Under the pieces are notes generated by a model. It ran no database searches. It was not told where the DNA came from and saw nothing but the letters and a program-made list of their open reading frames with translations. A program made the position numbers and the translations under genes. Source: Paramarasmius palmivorus (lineage: Eukaryota; Basidiomycota; Agaricomycetes; Agaricales; Marasmiaceae). Taken from it: 64,000 nucleotides of DNA. Position 1 is the stretch's first letter. Each line of letters starts with the position of its first letter. The stretch spans positions 372,001-436,000 of the forward strand of contig JAYKXP010000039.1 in NCBI GenBank assembly GCA_037176845.1, read 5' to 3'. This document shows positions 22,539-35,210 of this stretch, one piece after another.

Positions 22539-23656
22539 GCTGGAGGGTAATTGAACAGGGTGTTTTGTACGGCTTATAAGTATGAAATTCAATATCATGT
22601 TATCTCCTCTACGGGGTTTGCGAAACTGCTGGACTAAATGACACCTTGATAGGGAGGTCATGGTATTTCATGGATGCTTCCATCGAATGGCACCGCTTCC
22701 TTGGTACTCTTTTGCGTTCACACGTAACTCCAAGCCTAGCCAAAACTGTCCGAAAATACTGGTTGGCACCTAAGATCGCGGATATAGAGAAAGTATACGT
22801 ACCTTGCGCTCGAATCCTTGTGACCACTCCCATACATTAACCGAACTGGGCTTAACTTTGTCTCTCTTGAAGTTGCCATGGTCCACTGGTTTACAATTAT
22901 CCCGATGCTGAACATGTGGATATTGTTCTGTAGCATAGAGCAAATGGCTGTCTCAGATTTCCTTGAACTTGTGGACGAGAGAGTGGACGTACCATACACT
23001 GATTGCACCTCTCTTTGTCCCATCACGTCGAGCCATTACAGGAGCATCAACAAGAATGGCAGTTCCTCAACCATTGGCAGAACTGTGGCATAGTTTCATT
23101 CATTCTGTGTGCTGGGCATTCTCAGCCCGTGTTAATGAGGTTGCGCTATTTCCAAGAAGAAATGTACACGCACCTCTTATAGTAATTGCTTCTGGCCTTT
23201 CGCGTGGCGTGACGACACTTGAGCTTGAGGACCTTAATACAGAACGACTATCTTCTGTGTAAAGCCGGGCTAGCCAGGCTATTGAGAACCCACTTCGATT
23301 GTATCGGAACGGTGCCTTGGGCGGCCGTGGTCGAGGTACTGACCATACTCTCGAGCCACGGAACCCGGCCGTTCTTCTACAAGGACCATGTGCCGGTTAC
23401 CTTCCTTCCTCCCTCCCTCCCTTCCTTCCTTCCTTCCTGGCAGACCGCAGGTTTTGTACATGATGCATGATGGACGGAGTCAAGAGTTGGGCGCCTAATT
23501 CTTGAAAATTTCTCCGGGCTGGAGCGTCCCGTTATAAAGGATTGTTTCAAGACCACCCTTCTGCATGATATACATTGCGCTAGTTTACAATTCCCAAGAA
23601 AACACTTCGATAGCAAGCAAAAGCAACACGGCAAGACAGCCAAAGACCAGGAAATA
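22539..23656. other. Intergenic with a microsatellite
   Basis: About 1.1 kb with no supported gene. It contains the CTTCC/CCTC tract at 23401-23438. Short frames on both strands overlap each other and lack family features. Confidence 0.4.
23401..23438 (+). repeat. CTTCC/CCTC polypyrimidine microsatellite
   Basis: An uninterrupted C/T run made of CTTC and CCCT tetramers. Confidence 0.9.
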
Positions 23657-26600
23657 CTACGTTAACATATCCCTGTGCACCAACTTCATTGTCTCCCCAA
23701 CAAAGCTCTTCTCAGTCGCCCTGAGTCGATCCCACTCGTTCCTACTCTTTTCGTCATCTTCCCTACAGCTCTCTACATACCATGACCTCCCAAAGTCAAT
23801 CAACCGAAACCTCTTATCGCTTTGGCTCTTTTCCATAGGGTAATCCGCATGGTCACCCCGTCTCATAAGGATATTTCTGGGGTGGAACGACCCATGCAAC
23901 CAACCGTGATGGTGGAATCGGAACAGAAGGGCGGCGCATTCGTTTCTGCATGGTGAAGTTCTAGTCAGCATCGGAGTTAGTTGGGGTTAGATGTCCGTAC
24001 CTATCATCCAAGCTCAACTCCTCTGCATCAATGGGGTCACCACAGTCCTCCAAAAGCAGTATATCGCTAAAATAGGCTGGTTCTGGCTTCGGTATCTCTT
24101 CCTCTTCCTCGGCCTTGCTTTCACTTCCACTTCCAGGGCCGCCACCCCGTGTGAGCCCAGGTATATGCCTCAACCTAACATTCGCAGCCCTAGCGCGTCC
24201 CCGTCCCCGTCCTCTTCCTCTTTGACCACTCTCCTTCTTCCTCGCCTCCTCCTTTACCTTCTTCACTTCCTCATTCTTCACCTCACCTCCCACAGACTCG
24301 GCGTCCTTCCTATAAAACCCATAAAACCCCGGCACAATCGCCCCACACGGCGTGGGTTCATGCAACGGATACGCAATGTTCAACCCAGACCAATGTTCTT
24401 GAAAACTCTCTGGAAAGCTTTGATAGTTCCTCGCTTCTTGTGCAAGATGGCCATCCCGGGGTATACTAATCTTCGCTGAGATGGTTACTTTCATCGTAGG
24501 CGGTAGCCTCGCTGAACTGGAGAAGAGGTCGTCAAACTGCCTTGGGTTTGGAGTTGCGTTAGGAATGAACGGTTTATGGGGATCGAGAGAAGGCGTGTAA
24601 AGGTGTTTAGTTCCATGTCCGGAGACGGAGCACGGTGGATCGCCGGGTAAGATCCAAGGTACAGAGGGTACGTTTATTGTACGCACGATGCCGGAGTAGA
24701 ATATCGTTTGTGTGAGGTAGTAGTGCTCGTCTTCATCTTCGGATTTGGACTCTTCAGATACAGGAGGTGACGCCATCTTCACATCTTCGTCGCGCGCGAC
24801 ATTCTCGGATTCTTTTGCCTTGCCCTTACCCTTTTCCTTCCTCCGACGCTCTCTCTCCCTCTCTTCCTTTTGCTCTCTTGCCAGTCCCAACGCAGCGACT
24901 CGGTCTTTCTCAAACACCGCTTTCATCTCCTCTGTAACATCGCTTCCATACGCCCACTCCTTCTCGTCGAGCTCATCCTTCTCGAGACCGAGATCATTCA
25001 ATGACTTGAATTCGGGTTCGACTTTCTTCCTCACTGGACGAGCATTGGAATCGATCCATATACTTCCACAATTCTCGTTCCCAGTCCCATTTCTTGGAAC
25101 AGTACCCCAAGTTTTACAACCTTCCAAAGGCAACCCACAACTCTCGATCCGTGATGGTTTAGGGTCGATATGATCACCAGTGGCAGAAGGCGCAGGTGTA
25201 GGGGTAGAATCCTCGGTGATATCAACAGACGCAAGAACCTCCGGATCCAACTGTGCCTCCAATTCTCGAATGTACTCTTCCAGCTTTTCTTCGTCATCGC
25301 CGTCGACTTCAGGTGGTAAAACGACATCGTCGGATAAACTCAACCGCGTAAGGTCGACCCTTAAGGTATCGGGGTCGTTACCGCCTCGTCTCCATTCCGA
25401 GGTCTCCTCGTTTGGGTTCTGGTTCATCCAGATTTCCTTGGCCTTCGCCTCTACACACGCATAACAGATCTTAGGATCCTCCGAAGGAAACAAGTTCCTA
25501 GGGATCTCCCATTCTGCTTCGTACACCAAAGAGTGATGGCCTTGGCCTTTCTGTTTGTGCTCGGATAGAAAGAGATGTGCTTCGGGTGTACAGAGCGGAC
25601 GTGGCGGACGCGCAGGGACAATGATACGTATGAGAGGCGTGTGCGTGGGGCCTTCGGTCGTGGAAGGGTATATGTATAACACGTTTTCTGTGCTGGCGGT
25701 CTGGGAAAGGGAAGATTGCGAACGCGTCTGAGTGACTTTGTTTTGGGTTTGTGGGGTTAGTTGGAGTGTGTAAGTGTGTTTTGGGTACGAGGCATCTGTT
25801 TCTCTGGGCCACGGATCGACATTGGGGTCAGGCTTGGGTGAGGAGCGCTTGCCGTGTAAGACGTTGTGAGGGTCATGTACGATAAGTTTTTGGGGTAAGA
25901 GGTGTAGAGGAATGGTTGTTTCGAGTCTTGGGGTTGGACAGCTGAAAGGAGGAGCGGGAAATGAAGGAGGATAGCTTGATGGATGGAATGGGGTGCGCCA
26001 GTGCTGGGAATAATTAGCTCGTGTAGAGTTGTCGTACTAGCAAACACCTTACCTCGACATCATTATCAACAGATCCCCTCGACTTGGCTTGTTCAATGAC
26101 AGCCTTACCATACCTCGTACACGGCAACTTGAAGTCAATCATATGCCTATGAATCTCAACAATATCCGCAGCCTCGATCTTCCTGGGCTCTGGTTCCTTC
26201 TCAGCCCAACCAATCTCTTCCTTTGCAGCATCGAGCTCCCCAACCATTTTACACCACGCGAGCATTCTGCTTCCTGTAGTTGTTGTAACGGCATTCACCA
26301 ACGCAGGAACACGATACGTGTGGTAGAAATCGAACAAAGAAGCACCCCATAGCTCTGTAGCATTTGGTGCGTGCTTGAATTTACCAACTGGAGGACCACG
26401 ATAGATCGTCCCTCGGGAATCGCGAGGCCAGAAACGAAAGACACATCTACGAATTTGGGTATTTGTTGATACGAGGTGACCTCTTGTATCTTTGCGAGCT
26501 TCGTCTCGGGTGAGAGTACCCGATTGGAGACGATCAAGAACGGATTCGAGAGTTTCGTCGACTCGGTGTTTTTGAGAATGAAACATGGACCGAATGAAGG

Positions 26601-26673
26601 CTTCAGATTTCAGTGGAGAGTGCTCGCCATCGCCACTGTCGTCGTCGTCAGACATGGTGGTGGTGAAGTTCAA
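23657..26673 (-). CDS. Kinase-like protein with long disordered middle
   Basis: Exons 26053-26673, 24001-26003 and 23657-23945 join in phase to give 970 aa. The start could also be the second Met at 26655. The first 200 residues are not recognised. A glycine-loop-like GQGHHSLVYEAE appears in exon 2, followed by a very acidic and Lys/Arg-rich middle, an RG-repeat (RGRGRGRGRAR) and a hinge-like ILLLEDCG. The last exon carries HHHGWLHGSFHPRNIL and FRLIDFGRSW. The Asp of the usual HRD motif is replaced (HGS), while the DFG Asp is kept. This is a common kinase-like type in Agaricomycetes; activity is uncertain. Exon 1 could in principle be a separate gene, but the splice phase supports fusion. Confidence 0.65.
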
Positions 26674-27462
26674 GTTTGGGCGTCTGGCACGGTGGACGCG
26701 TCAAGGAAATTTAGCTTGCTTCTTCCCACCATGTCCCGCCATTCCTCAACGACTGAAGCTCACTCGAAACCCCCTTTTTGCAGCGGTCAAACTCTCTAAA
26801 TCATCGATTCTATGGCTGAATACGTTTCTAGTTCGACCCATTGGCGCGATACCTCAATACTCGTAGTTAGCCCAGCAGTTCTTTCTTCGGCTTCCTTGAT
26901 CTGGTATACATCTCTAAGATGACTACGGTTCTCCGCGCCGTCAATGGAACTTGCATGTCGCATTTCTGGGACGATCATCACTAACAAACACCAGCTACTA
27001 TCTGCAGACGAAACTCCACAAAAAGATACGCGATCCCTCTTGTCTGCAAGGGAGATATGGTGCTGATCCTCGCAATAGCTTTCAGATATTGTCTAACACC
27101 TTTTTACCATCACAGTAAATCACTCTTTGATACTCACAACACTCAACGCGATACCTGAATGGCCCGGATTACGAGACTATCCAAGTTCGACCCTTCGAGA
27201 TATCAGACGCCCATTCCACCGCTATTTCCCCTGGGCCCTGTCGTCTCCAGGCTTACTTCCCAAGCAAGCAGGCTTGGCGAGAGGTCCAATGCCACTGTGA
27301 CCAGGTGATGCAAAACATGAATAGCACTACATTCAATATCTGGGTTTTATCAAGTTATACAAACAGTCACAAGTAATACATCGTAGCAAGATTTTTTGGG
27401 GGTTTTCTAGTTTTCGACTTTATATGAAAAGAAAGAAAAGAAAAACACGCTGTCGTGGGCGT
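26674..27462. other. Intergenic, nothing recognised
   Basis: About 790 bp between the kinase-like gene start and the end of the beta-trefoil gene. No coding frame is supported. The left part presumably includes the kinase-like gene's promoter. Confidence 0.4.
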
Positions 27463-28070
27463 TCATTGGACAGGCGTGATGATCCACTGGTTGCGTGGGG
27501 CGTTGCGGTCGTCGCTTACTTGGATCTGAATTGATGAACCATTAGTCCCACCGAGGATCGGCAAGTCAAAGACACCATTACCTGAACGCCGATGTCAGCT
27601 GAAGTAAGACCCCAATAGAGATCCAAACCACCAGTGACTGTGTCGGAGATTCTGTTAAAGGCCCGACGGTCAGAGAAGAACAGCGGTGTCATCCTCATGA
27701 AAACAACTCACACATAGTTGTTTCCTTGTTGTTCAATGGACCACTGTTGGGTGCGCTTGCTTCCTCTTACACTGTCGCCAATGATTGGGTCATTGCCGAC
27801 AGAGGCAAAGCTGAGCTGCCTATCGTTCTGGATGGTGTATTTCCCATTTGCCAGACGCGTCAAGTTCCACTGTAGTTTGCTTCTTAGTCAACGTCAGCAC
27901 CTAACGATATCAAGACTTACAATATTGTTCTCGTCCGTGATGGCATTTGGACCACCAGGGTTACTGGTCAAAGGTGCACCCTCGTCGGGGACCAAAAGAG
28001 CAGCAACGTTGGAAAATTCAACGTTGGTGAAGAGGTAGCGATCATCAGGAAGAACGACTGGGGCAGGCAT
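27463..28070 (-). CDS. Small beta-trefoil protein (I66-inhibitor or ricin-B-like)
   Basis: Exons 27921-28070, 27712-27869, 27582-27651 and 27463-27525 keep phase and encode 146 aa without a signal peptide. Three similar sub-blocks with WNLTRLANGKYTIQN, QQWSIEQQ-NNYVI and NQWIITPVQ at the end fit a beta-trefoil fold. The layout, length and final WIIT resemble basidiomycete serine-protease inhibitors of family I66 (cospin type) and ricin-B-type lectins. Such cytosolic proteins are thought to defend against grazers. I cannot separate inhibitor from lectin by eye. Confidence 0.6.
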
Positions 28071-30036
28071 GTTGAGAGCTTGTCTGCGAAACTTGAAAGA
28101 GAAGGGAGATTCTGGGGAAGGAGAACCATGCGAGTAGGCTGCTTAAAAGCTCTTGTTGATTGCTAGCTCTCGAATTGGAAGGCAAGTAAGGATGCTAATC
28201 CCAAAGTAAGAATTTACCCAAACCGTAGTGTGCATTCCGTGTAAAAGTTCAGCGAATCCGCAATTCACTACCAAATGTGAGACTCGGAGAACAGAGTCTC
28301 CGTCGCAGCTTCTTGCACGCCAGTTCCACACGTTGATCCCTAAGTCCGTCGTAGTCGCAGTTTCTCTACGGGAGAAGGACTGTTTTGAATGACTTGCACG
28401 AAAAGGTCGAATCGAGCGGCGGCGGTTCCAGCCTGATGGTTGACCTGTGAGGATGAAATACAGAATGGAAACAAAGCAACGACAAGTGAGCAAACATCAG
28501 GGTGGCGCAAGAGTGGCGAAAGGTTCGCTTTCGCCCACGTTGCCTTTTCGCTTCCTGTTTGGTGTCGATTTCACATTTCTGCTGCGAGCAAACGCCAAAT
28601 AATAGTCGTGATGGCTGGTTAGAAAGCTCGCACTCTGCAGCAGCCACCGAAGTGGCTGGTCAGACTGTTTAGCGTCGGATAGATAGATAACCGCTATGTG
28701 ACCATTCCCTAGCATTACTGCCGAATCAATAAGCACGAAAGCATGCTGCTGGATCGTAGGCGATAGGCCTTGAGTCGTGACGACAGACAATGTTTAATGG
28801 AGCACGTCCTAAGGGCCTGGAGGTAAGGAGTTCCAAGATGATCTGTCACCCTCAAATCGCACAACGCATGTAAGTTACGTCCAGATGACCATGACGGGAT
28901 TGGCTACCAAAAGTGTCGGCTTTCTCCGTACCTGTGCAATGTACCTAAACAAATCATGTACAGTTCTTGGACTACGGACACTTACAAAATCGCCATTAAC
29001 GTAAAAAAAGACTGGTGTGTTCGACTTTGGAAGGAAGCCTGGTATAGTCGGTGGAGTAGTGCTTTCCGTCACCGCAAGTCCGCGTACCAATCAGCGCATG
29101 CGGTATCTCGTGGTCCGTGGATGTCTTGAAGGGTTGAATGATTATGACGCCCGAGAATCGAGATCAATGGCGGAGAAGAATCGGGATGAGGATTGCGGGG
29201 AGACCCAGCGAATAGGTCTTGTGTTGCTGGATGTGACCTGCTCATACTGTGGAACCGGAACGGAACCCCTCGTGGCCTTTCTTGCTTACATGTCGTCAAA
29301 AAATCCTTTTGTGGCGTATTTCAAGGTCTCTGACTCGGGATGTAAGTCTAGGAAATAGCCTCCGTATGATAGCATGCTAGCAGTGGTGAGAGAAGTTGGA
29401 AGTTGAGACGACGTTGGTCGTAATTGCGTGATCACTCACTAGTCATGTGTTCGTGTTCCCACAGGAACTTTCTCTTCATCTCTTGTCACAGTGAACGGTT
29501 TCCTCGCAGTCAAACCATCAGGAGTTTGTCACCGGCGTGATGTACTTCCGAATACTTACTGAAGCAAAAGTACTAGTACTGAACTCTTCACTTGGGGGTC
29601 TAGTCAGCGCGATATCTGCGGATCGTCAAATTTGAAGGTATCGTTGTTGCTTGACGTGTCCACAGTCCTAAATTGTGAGTAGGAGCAACTGTATCCCCGA
29701 AGACGAAGGGCTCTGACGTTGGAATGTTCAGGATTCAGATTCATCTAGGCTCAGTGTCAGATACACGCCGCTTCTTGAGTCTCGTTGCGCAATCACAAGA
29801 ATAATCTGGCCATGGTACAACCCTGGCAAATGTCAAAACCGCCAGGACGCTACCTAAAATGTGAACAAGTTAGTTGTAGTTGGTCGAATGTAAGTATGTA
29901 TTTTAGAAACGTGACAAACCTTTTTAAACATGGGCGTTGGGAGCGGGAGTGCCCGGGAATGTTGGAATAACGAGTGACGGAGTTGAAAAGAGACAAAAGA
30001 AAAGAATGTAAGGCGCCTGATGCGCCGAGTCCAATA
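28071..30036. other. Intergenic, no gene recognised
   Basis: About 2 kb left of the outer Helitron end. Frames at 29017-29358 and 28497-28790 show no family features or splice pattern. A GGCGC-CTGAT-GCGCC palindrome lies at 30013-30027, just outside the element border. Confidence 0.4.
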
Positions 30037-30082
30037 CTAGCTGGAAGTGGGTTGGAGTAAACCTCCAACAAGCCGAGTTCGG
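30037..30082 (-). other. 3' terminus of the outer Helitron
   Basis: Read on the minus strand: CCGAACTCG (30074-30082), then a 7-bp-stem hairpin GTTGGAG-GTTTA-CTCCAAC (30051-30069), then 10 bp, then CTAG (30037-30040), with T as the next host base. Hairpin plus CTRR is the hallmark of Helitron 3' ends. Confidence 0.8.
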
Positions 30083-30148
30083 TTTAAGGGGATCTTTTAT
30101 TCACAAAAAAGTAATTGCCAACAATACATAGTAATAATAAGATATTAA

Positions 30149-30887
30149 TTAACATTCTACATAGAATACAAATGAAGCTTTATAGCCACGGCAGGCAGTA
30201 AAATCTAATGTACCTTTAGATAGATCTTTATTCAATATATACTTGCTACGCTGGCTAGTGGTTGATGATAGTCCATCATGAAACCATACCTTACTATGGT
30301 CATCTAATGTACGAGCAATAAAGTGACTACCATTATAGTAGATTACTCCAGCAAGTCTATAAGATCTTAAAGACTGATTAACTGGTAATGTAATTTCAAC
30401 ATCAATATAAGGCATTTTTCTTTCAGGACCCCATTCCCGTATTGAAAAGACAAGAAGTGGTGGAGCATCTTCAAAAGAGTATAAAGATGTTACTTCACCC
30501 ATACATTGGTTACAAGCACTTAAATGGTTGGATGTACGACTAGAAGTCAGTCTACGAATCAGATGTGAAATAGATAGAAATAGTTCATTTGGCTGCTCAA
30601 TTAACAGTGAGCGCTGATTTTCAATCTGCCCTGAGTTGATAACTTCACATCTTATACATCTATCAAACCGTTTTATGGCATATCTTTGGTGGCAAATTAT
30701 TGTTTCAAGAATCTCTGTTACAGAGGCAAACTCTCCATATTTAAACTTAGCAGGATTTGTTTCAATGAGACAGCTTCTAAATAGATTGCGTGCTTCTGAG
30801 ATTGATATATCACCATTTGAACAAGATTGAAAATAGCTTTGAACTTGATGTAAAATTGGATTACCAAGTGCCTCAAACTTATTGGAA
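30149..30887 (-). pseudogene. Outer RepHel C-terminal part (USP-like domain), separated from its N-terminus
   Basis: This is the continuation of the frame that ends at 59467. The first base of this piece completes the Asp codon left open there, and the frame then runs 246 codons to the stop. It covers the rest of the USP-like domain after the Cys box: a CIRC...C-x2-C zinc-ribbon-like pair, then GVIYYNGSHFIAR and VWFHDG, the presumed His box. It matches the C-terminus of the inner RepHel protein throughout. It has no start of its own. The open frame running further right, to 31009, is inner-element sequence. Confidence 0.8.
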
Positions 30888-30931
30888 CTAGCGAGGGTGG
30901 GTCGGCTGTCGCCGACGTTTACGAGTTCGGA
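30888..30931 (-). other. 3' terminus of the inner Helitron
   Basis: On the minus strand: TCCGAACTCGTAA (30919-30931), hairpin GTCGGC-GACA-GCCGAC (30901-30916), 9 bp, CTAG (30888-30891), then host T. Spacing and core motif match the outer element's 3' end. Confidence 0.85.
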
Positions 30932-31021
30932 CTTTTTTTTTCTTTTTTTCGGAAGGCAGCTTATGTACTGGTGATCAAGGTTAGTAATACATGTACGTTT
31001 ATTCAGCACGATAGTACAACA

Positions 31022-32037
31022 TCAAACTGGGTATATCTTGGACTGGAAAAGACGATTGCCACGCAGGAAGAATCGGTCGTGGTGATCCCTGTCTTCTACG
31101 AACACTCTTATACCTTGCCATCTGTCTTCGTCCAACTGGAGTACCGCAGAGGGGTACACGAGAACATCCCACCCTTCGTGTTGAGGTCCCACGTCTCTCG
31201 GATCGCCGTTGTTTGGCTGCACGAACACCACACGGGGATGGAAGAGCCATAAATCAAAATTCATGAGTCGGAGTGGTGAACTGTTGCTCGAAACGACCAC
31301 CGCAACGAGGTCCAGCGAGTCGGGCAGGAAGATGCAAGAAAGGTCGGACATTGCTCTGCCAGACGACCAGGAACTGGTTGTGAGCGACATTGCAACCTCT
31401 TTCAGACCATGCAAACACTGGAAGCAACGACTGCCTGCACTCTCCAAGTGCGAAGAAAGATCGATATCGACAAACAGGCGTCTCAGCGACTCCCAGTGAC
31501 GGCCGCTGGTCGGGACAGGCCTCAGATTCGGCAAGACGTAATAGTGGGGTGCGTTCAGAGACTCGAGTAAGGGGAATGCGATCGTCCCCAAGAGTGTCGC
31601 TGTTTTCGGACTGTAGATATTGGGGAGCGTGAGCGTGACGACGCTCCGTCGCACACAATCCAACAAATTAACGAGCGAGGCTTCGACTACGGGGGGCAGT
31701 ACGTTGATACTGACGGAGAGGTGTTGTATAAGGGAGGCATGTTCTGTTTCCAGCAAGCACCACGCGAGCTTCACCAAGGCAGTACTCCGATTGATGAAGA
31801 TGTCCTTGTATAGAACATGGTAGAGACTGTCGGAAACAGTCAGATGAGGACACAAGTAAAGAAGACCGAAACACACCTGGGTGTCAAGGAGGGGTGAATA
31901 AGCAGAACGAATAAAGCCCTATCATTTTGGTCCCGACAACTGTCGATGGTGACTTCCAAGATGTTTAGGTACAGCTCTGGGGGCAAAAGCACACGTCTGG
32001 CGCACAGAGGTCGAAGTGGACGAAGAGGTAGATGCAT
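31022..32037 (-). CDS. F-box-like protein (cargo)
   Basis: Exons 31877-32037 and 31022-31826 (intron of 50 bp) encode about 321 aa. The N-terminus has an F-box-like LPPELYLNILEVTI segment followed by an LLIHPSL helix and the continuing SLYHVLYKDIFI, the usual F-box layout in basidiomycetes. The rest is a Leu-rich helical region, without clear LRR repeats, typical of substrate-binding parts. F-box proteins recruit targets to SCF ubiquitin ligases. It lies right next to the element's 3' end. Confidence 0.65.
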
Positions 32038-32075
32038 TCTGACGTGTCACGTCACACATGACGACTACGGGAACA

Positions 32076-32867
32076 TCAATTTATGTAAGGCCACAGCCTC
32101 GATGTCGAATATATCTCCATATCAGACCCCGTATCATCCTCCACAACTAGCTTCAGCTTAGCAGCCATCGCTCCAATACAGCCCTCGTGTGTGCGGACGA
32201 CGTCGTACATGTTCTGTTTCGCTTCGCTGCAAAACACCGTAGCCTTGCATTCCATCGAGTCCACTATCGGTTCAATACACTTTGAAGACGTTAATTCACC
32301 CTGAGCGAAGGAGTATCTGAAAGTGAGGTGCATAGAATGGCTGCCGAGATGATCTGATAAGGAGAGCCCTCGAGTTGCACAGTCCCTCCTCATACTTTTT
32401 GCGAATTTTCTCCACAGCGCGGTATCGTGTTTGCAGAGATATCGATGGAATGCGGTAGCGAAGAAGTTGGGAGGAGCCTTACACCTTGCAGCGTGTCTTG
32501 GCCTATCGCGACGCTGGCAATCTAAGGACTGGGAGGCGGATCAGAGAACACACTCGACGCAGAGAACCTGAAGTCGCGTACGCAGTAGCCTACGAAGAGG
32601 CAGTTGGAACACATCTTCATAACAACGGGCTGGAATGGCGAAGCGCATCCATAGCACACCATAGGACATGGTCTCCTTTCACACCCTTGCAGTCTGTGAA
32701 GGACGTCGCTGTTGAAGCACGCGGCACTCTATCACAGGTCAGCAAATAACAAAAGAAGAAGGAGAATTGGCGCTCACACAGTAAAACACGGAGTGGCAGG
32801 TGGAACATGCTTTCCAGCGTAGATGTGGGAGGCTCGCTTCGCAGTTGTTGCAAGTTGAGGGACGCAT
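32076..32867 (-). CDS. MYND-type double zinc-finger protein 1 (cargo)
   Basis: Exons 32778-32867, 32582-32728 and 32076-32528 encode about 229 aa. Finger 1 is C-x2-C...W-x2-C-x2-C-x4-F-Y-C, with an intron exactly after that last Cys, completed by CFNSDVLHRLQGC. Finger 2 (CYGC...CSNC...GYC, intron, C...RH...C) repeats the plan. The C-terminal half is unknown and ends LWPYIN. It shares exon plan and length with the genes at 33112 and 35211. MYND fingers bind Pro-rich partners and often occur in chromatin proteins. Confidence 0.7.
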
Positions 32868-33111
32868 GGCCGGTGGTAAGTATCTGTCGGTGATTCCGTT
32901 ATATCGACCAGGAGAGCAGTGTGGATCACCGTCTCTATCGTAAAGGGAACGGGAAGACGGGAAACAGAAGGTACTAGCCAACGTAAGGTAAGGAAGCACT
33001 GATTGCCTTTAAGCGACCGAACGATGGCAACAGATCGACTCGACGAAAGGCGGACAGAATCCTTGCACCGACCCGATCAGATTCGACCTTTCCTTGTCCC
33101 AGTACCTCCAT

Positions 33112-33910
33112 ATGTGTCCGTCTTCGTTTCGCTGCAGTCGGTGCGGTAAGCAGCTTTTTGTGGGAGAGTGGATAGCATGCCCAAAATGTCATTCGAAGTT
33201 CTATTGCGTAGGTGAATTCATTTCGACACCTCATGTATCGTTCACACCCTTTACAGGAAAGAGAATGTTTGATACAAGATAAATCTCACAAAACGAAATG
33301 CAAACGAGGACCTCAACCGGTGTTGTGTGGAAGCTGCAGGGTTCCGAACAGTCCCACCGCGTTGAGGATGTGTGGAAAGTGCTTCATAGTCGCGTACTGT
33401 GTAAGTGGCACGCCTTGGGAGAATGTGGTCTTTGGCGATCTCATACATCGTGCATCTATTTTACAGTCTCAACAGTGCCAAAAGAACGACTGGGCAGCAC
33501 ACAAGGCCGAATGCATCCCACCATCCAGCGAAATTGCAGCTTCCGCACGTAAATATCTGCTCAAACACGACTGGCTTCTCTTTACACAGGCAAAAAAAGT
33601 GATCGAGCAGCAGAGAATGCGGACGGGGATGAACCTGAGGACGTTTTTGTTGCATTTCACCGTGTCTATCACGTTGCGATACAGCGGAGAGGAACTATCC
33701 GATTATAGCGTCAGGACCAAGTCGGGAAGAATTAGCGCAGAACAAGGGGAGGTGGCGTGTCGTACCAGCAATTTCACGCCCGAAGCAAAGAGATCTCTGA
33801 TCAAATACATGCTGGAGAACGGGCACGAAGCGATTATTGTTGTAAACATACAGGTACTGGACAGCGACGGGAAACTAGCATACTCTATCTCAAAACTGTG
33901 GCCAATGTAG
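33112..33910 (+). CDS. MYND-type double zinc-finger protein 2 (cargo)
   Basis: Exons 33112-33207, 33257-33400 and 33467-33910 encode 227 aa. Finger 1 is CSRC...W-IACPKCHSKFYC then ECLIQDKSHKTKC; finger 2 is CGSC...CGKC...AYC then CQKNDWAAHKAEC, a textbook MYND ending. Introns sit right after both FYC/AYC Cys residues, as in the paralogs. The protein ends SISKLWPM, like paralog 1. It is divergent from paralog 1, with about 245 bp between the start codons, so the promoters overlap. Confidence 0.75.
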
Positions 33911-34461
33911 CCATAATCACTGTTGTACTACATGTTTCCACGTACGATGAACAGTCGGATCTTGAATGCGACATTCGATCGCAACCTTGTTCGATGGTAT
34001 ATTCGCCGCTCGGTCTCTCGCTGTGTCAACGGATGGAAGGTAATCAATTAAGCTTAGAGTTCAATCGCGCGATGCAGCACAGGAACTTGGCGGAAAGAGG
34101 ACAAACGGACAAGTGTGCCGCTGAGTACGGGGGAAAACAGAAGAAGGAATATGGCGAGATTACACGGCTTCTAGCTTGCCCATTGACAGCACTCAAATTA
34201 TCGCAGGACAGAGCAAGACCGTGGCGTCGACCATATTGGTCTGAATGAGAACCCCGAACGAAAGAAGTCTTCAAACGTGATAAGAGTGCCACCTAGAACG
34301 CCGTCTAATTCTACTCAACAGGCGGGAAAGTATCTTGCTCGGCTTCTGGCTCCACACGCGGATGGTCTGTCTGAGGACGGCAGCGGAACTTACAAGTCGA
34401 CTGATAACGAAGTGGTATAAAAAGTCACTGCTGCCGCAGCAACCATTATTCGATATCAACC
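33911..34461. other. Intergenic in inner element, nothing recognised
   Basis: About 550 bp between MYND gene 2 and the small finger gene. No coding frame or repeat is supported. The right end would hold the promoter of the gene at 34462. Confidence 0.4.
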
Positions 34462-34927
34462 ATGTCTTCCCAGCATCTGCCGACCAACGACAATGTTCTT
34501 CCCATGGGTGAGTAGTTCTCTGGCCTCGGCTCGTATATCACTTAGTGGACTTATCACAGGCGTCGTTTTGGACACCCTCAACACTGCACAGCAGGAAGTA
34601 GTAGCCGAACTTCTTCGCCGTGTTTTGAACGGTTAGTCATTAACCACATCGATCATACCGGGACTAACTAAACACAATACAGGAGGATACGCCGCCATCG
34701 AACACGTCTTGCATGCCGTGGACTTTCTTCAACCATTGGTGCAGCAGACTGACTCAGATTCGGACGGAGAATCGGCTGCCGAGTCGGACGACTCGATTGT
34801 TACCAGCACAACTAGGCAGCAGAGACGTGAATTGGCGGAAACGTACAAGAAGTGGAGGTGTAACTTGTGTGAAAGCATCAATGTGCGAACCTGCCTTTGC
34901 ACCACGTGTGGATGGGACTCCGATTAG
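34462..34927 (+). CDS. Small RanBP2-like zinc-finger protein (cargo)
   Basis: Exons 34462-34507, 34560-34631 and 34683-34927 encode 120 aa. A helical N-terminal half (LDTLNTAQQEVVAELLRRVL) is followed by an acidic Ser/Asp stretch. The C-terminus is WRCNLCESIN...CTTCGWDSD, four Cys spaced much like a RanBP2-type finger, a fold that binds RNA or ubiquitin. Whether it binds either is unknown. Confidence 0.6.
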
Positions 34928-35210
34928 CATTCGAATCAATACATACATCTGTTCTAGTCGCAGTAGTCAACCGTAATCGAAGATGTTACGGATCTAGCAC
35001 CATGGATAAAAAAAAAAACGTAAGCACATGACTTCGTAAATCCGGCGAACTTTGAAATACACGTGATTCAGTCTATATATGTATATATTGCTTGGCGTCG
35101 CCACAGCTTCAGGTTGCCCGAAGATCTGAGGCGGATCTGTAGATAAAGCGATTACCACTACTAAACGACACATATAAATTCGACGTAAACTAGGAGGAGA
35201 GTCAGTAAAA

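Noticed and set aside
22646..23262. Possible short genes upstream of the P450
   Set aside because: Frames shift between strands, lack starts in good context and have no family features.
28497..29358. Open frames on both strands in the 28.1-30.0 kb gap
   Set aside because: They overlap each other, show no family motif, no splice pattern and no membrane or signal segment.
30013..30027. GGCGC-CTGAT-GCGCC palindrome left of the outer element, considered as another Helitron end
   Set aside because: No CTRR follows at the right distance on either strand, and the outer border at 30037 already has its own hairpin.
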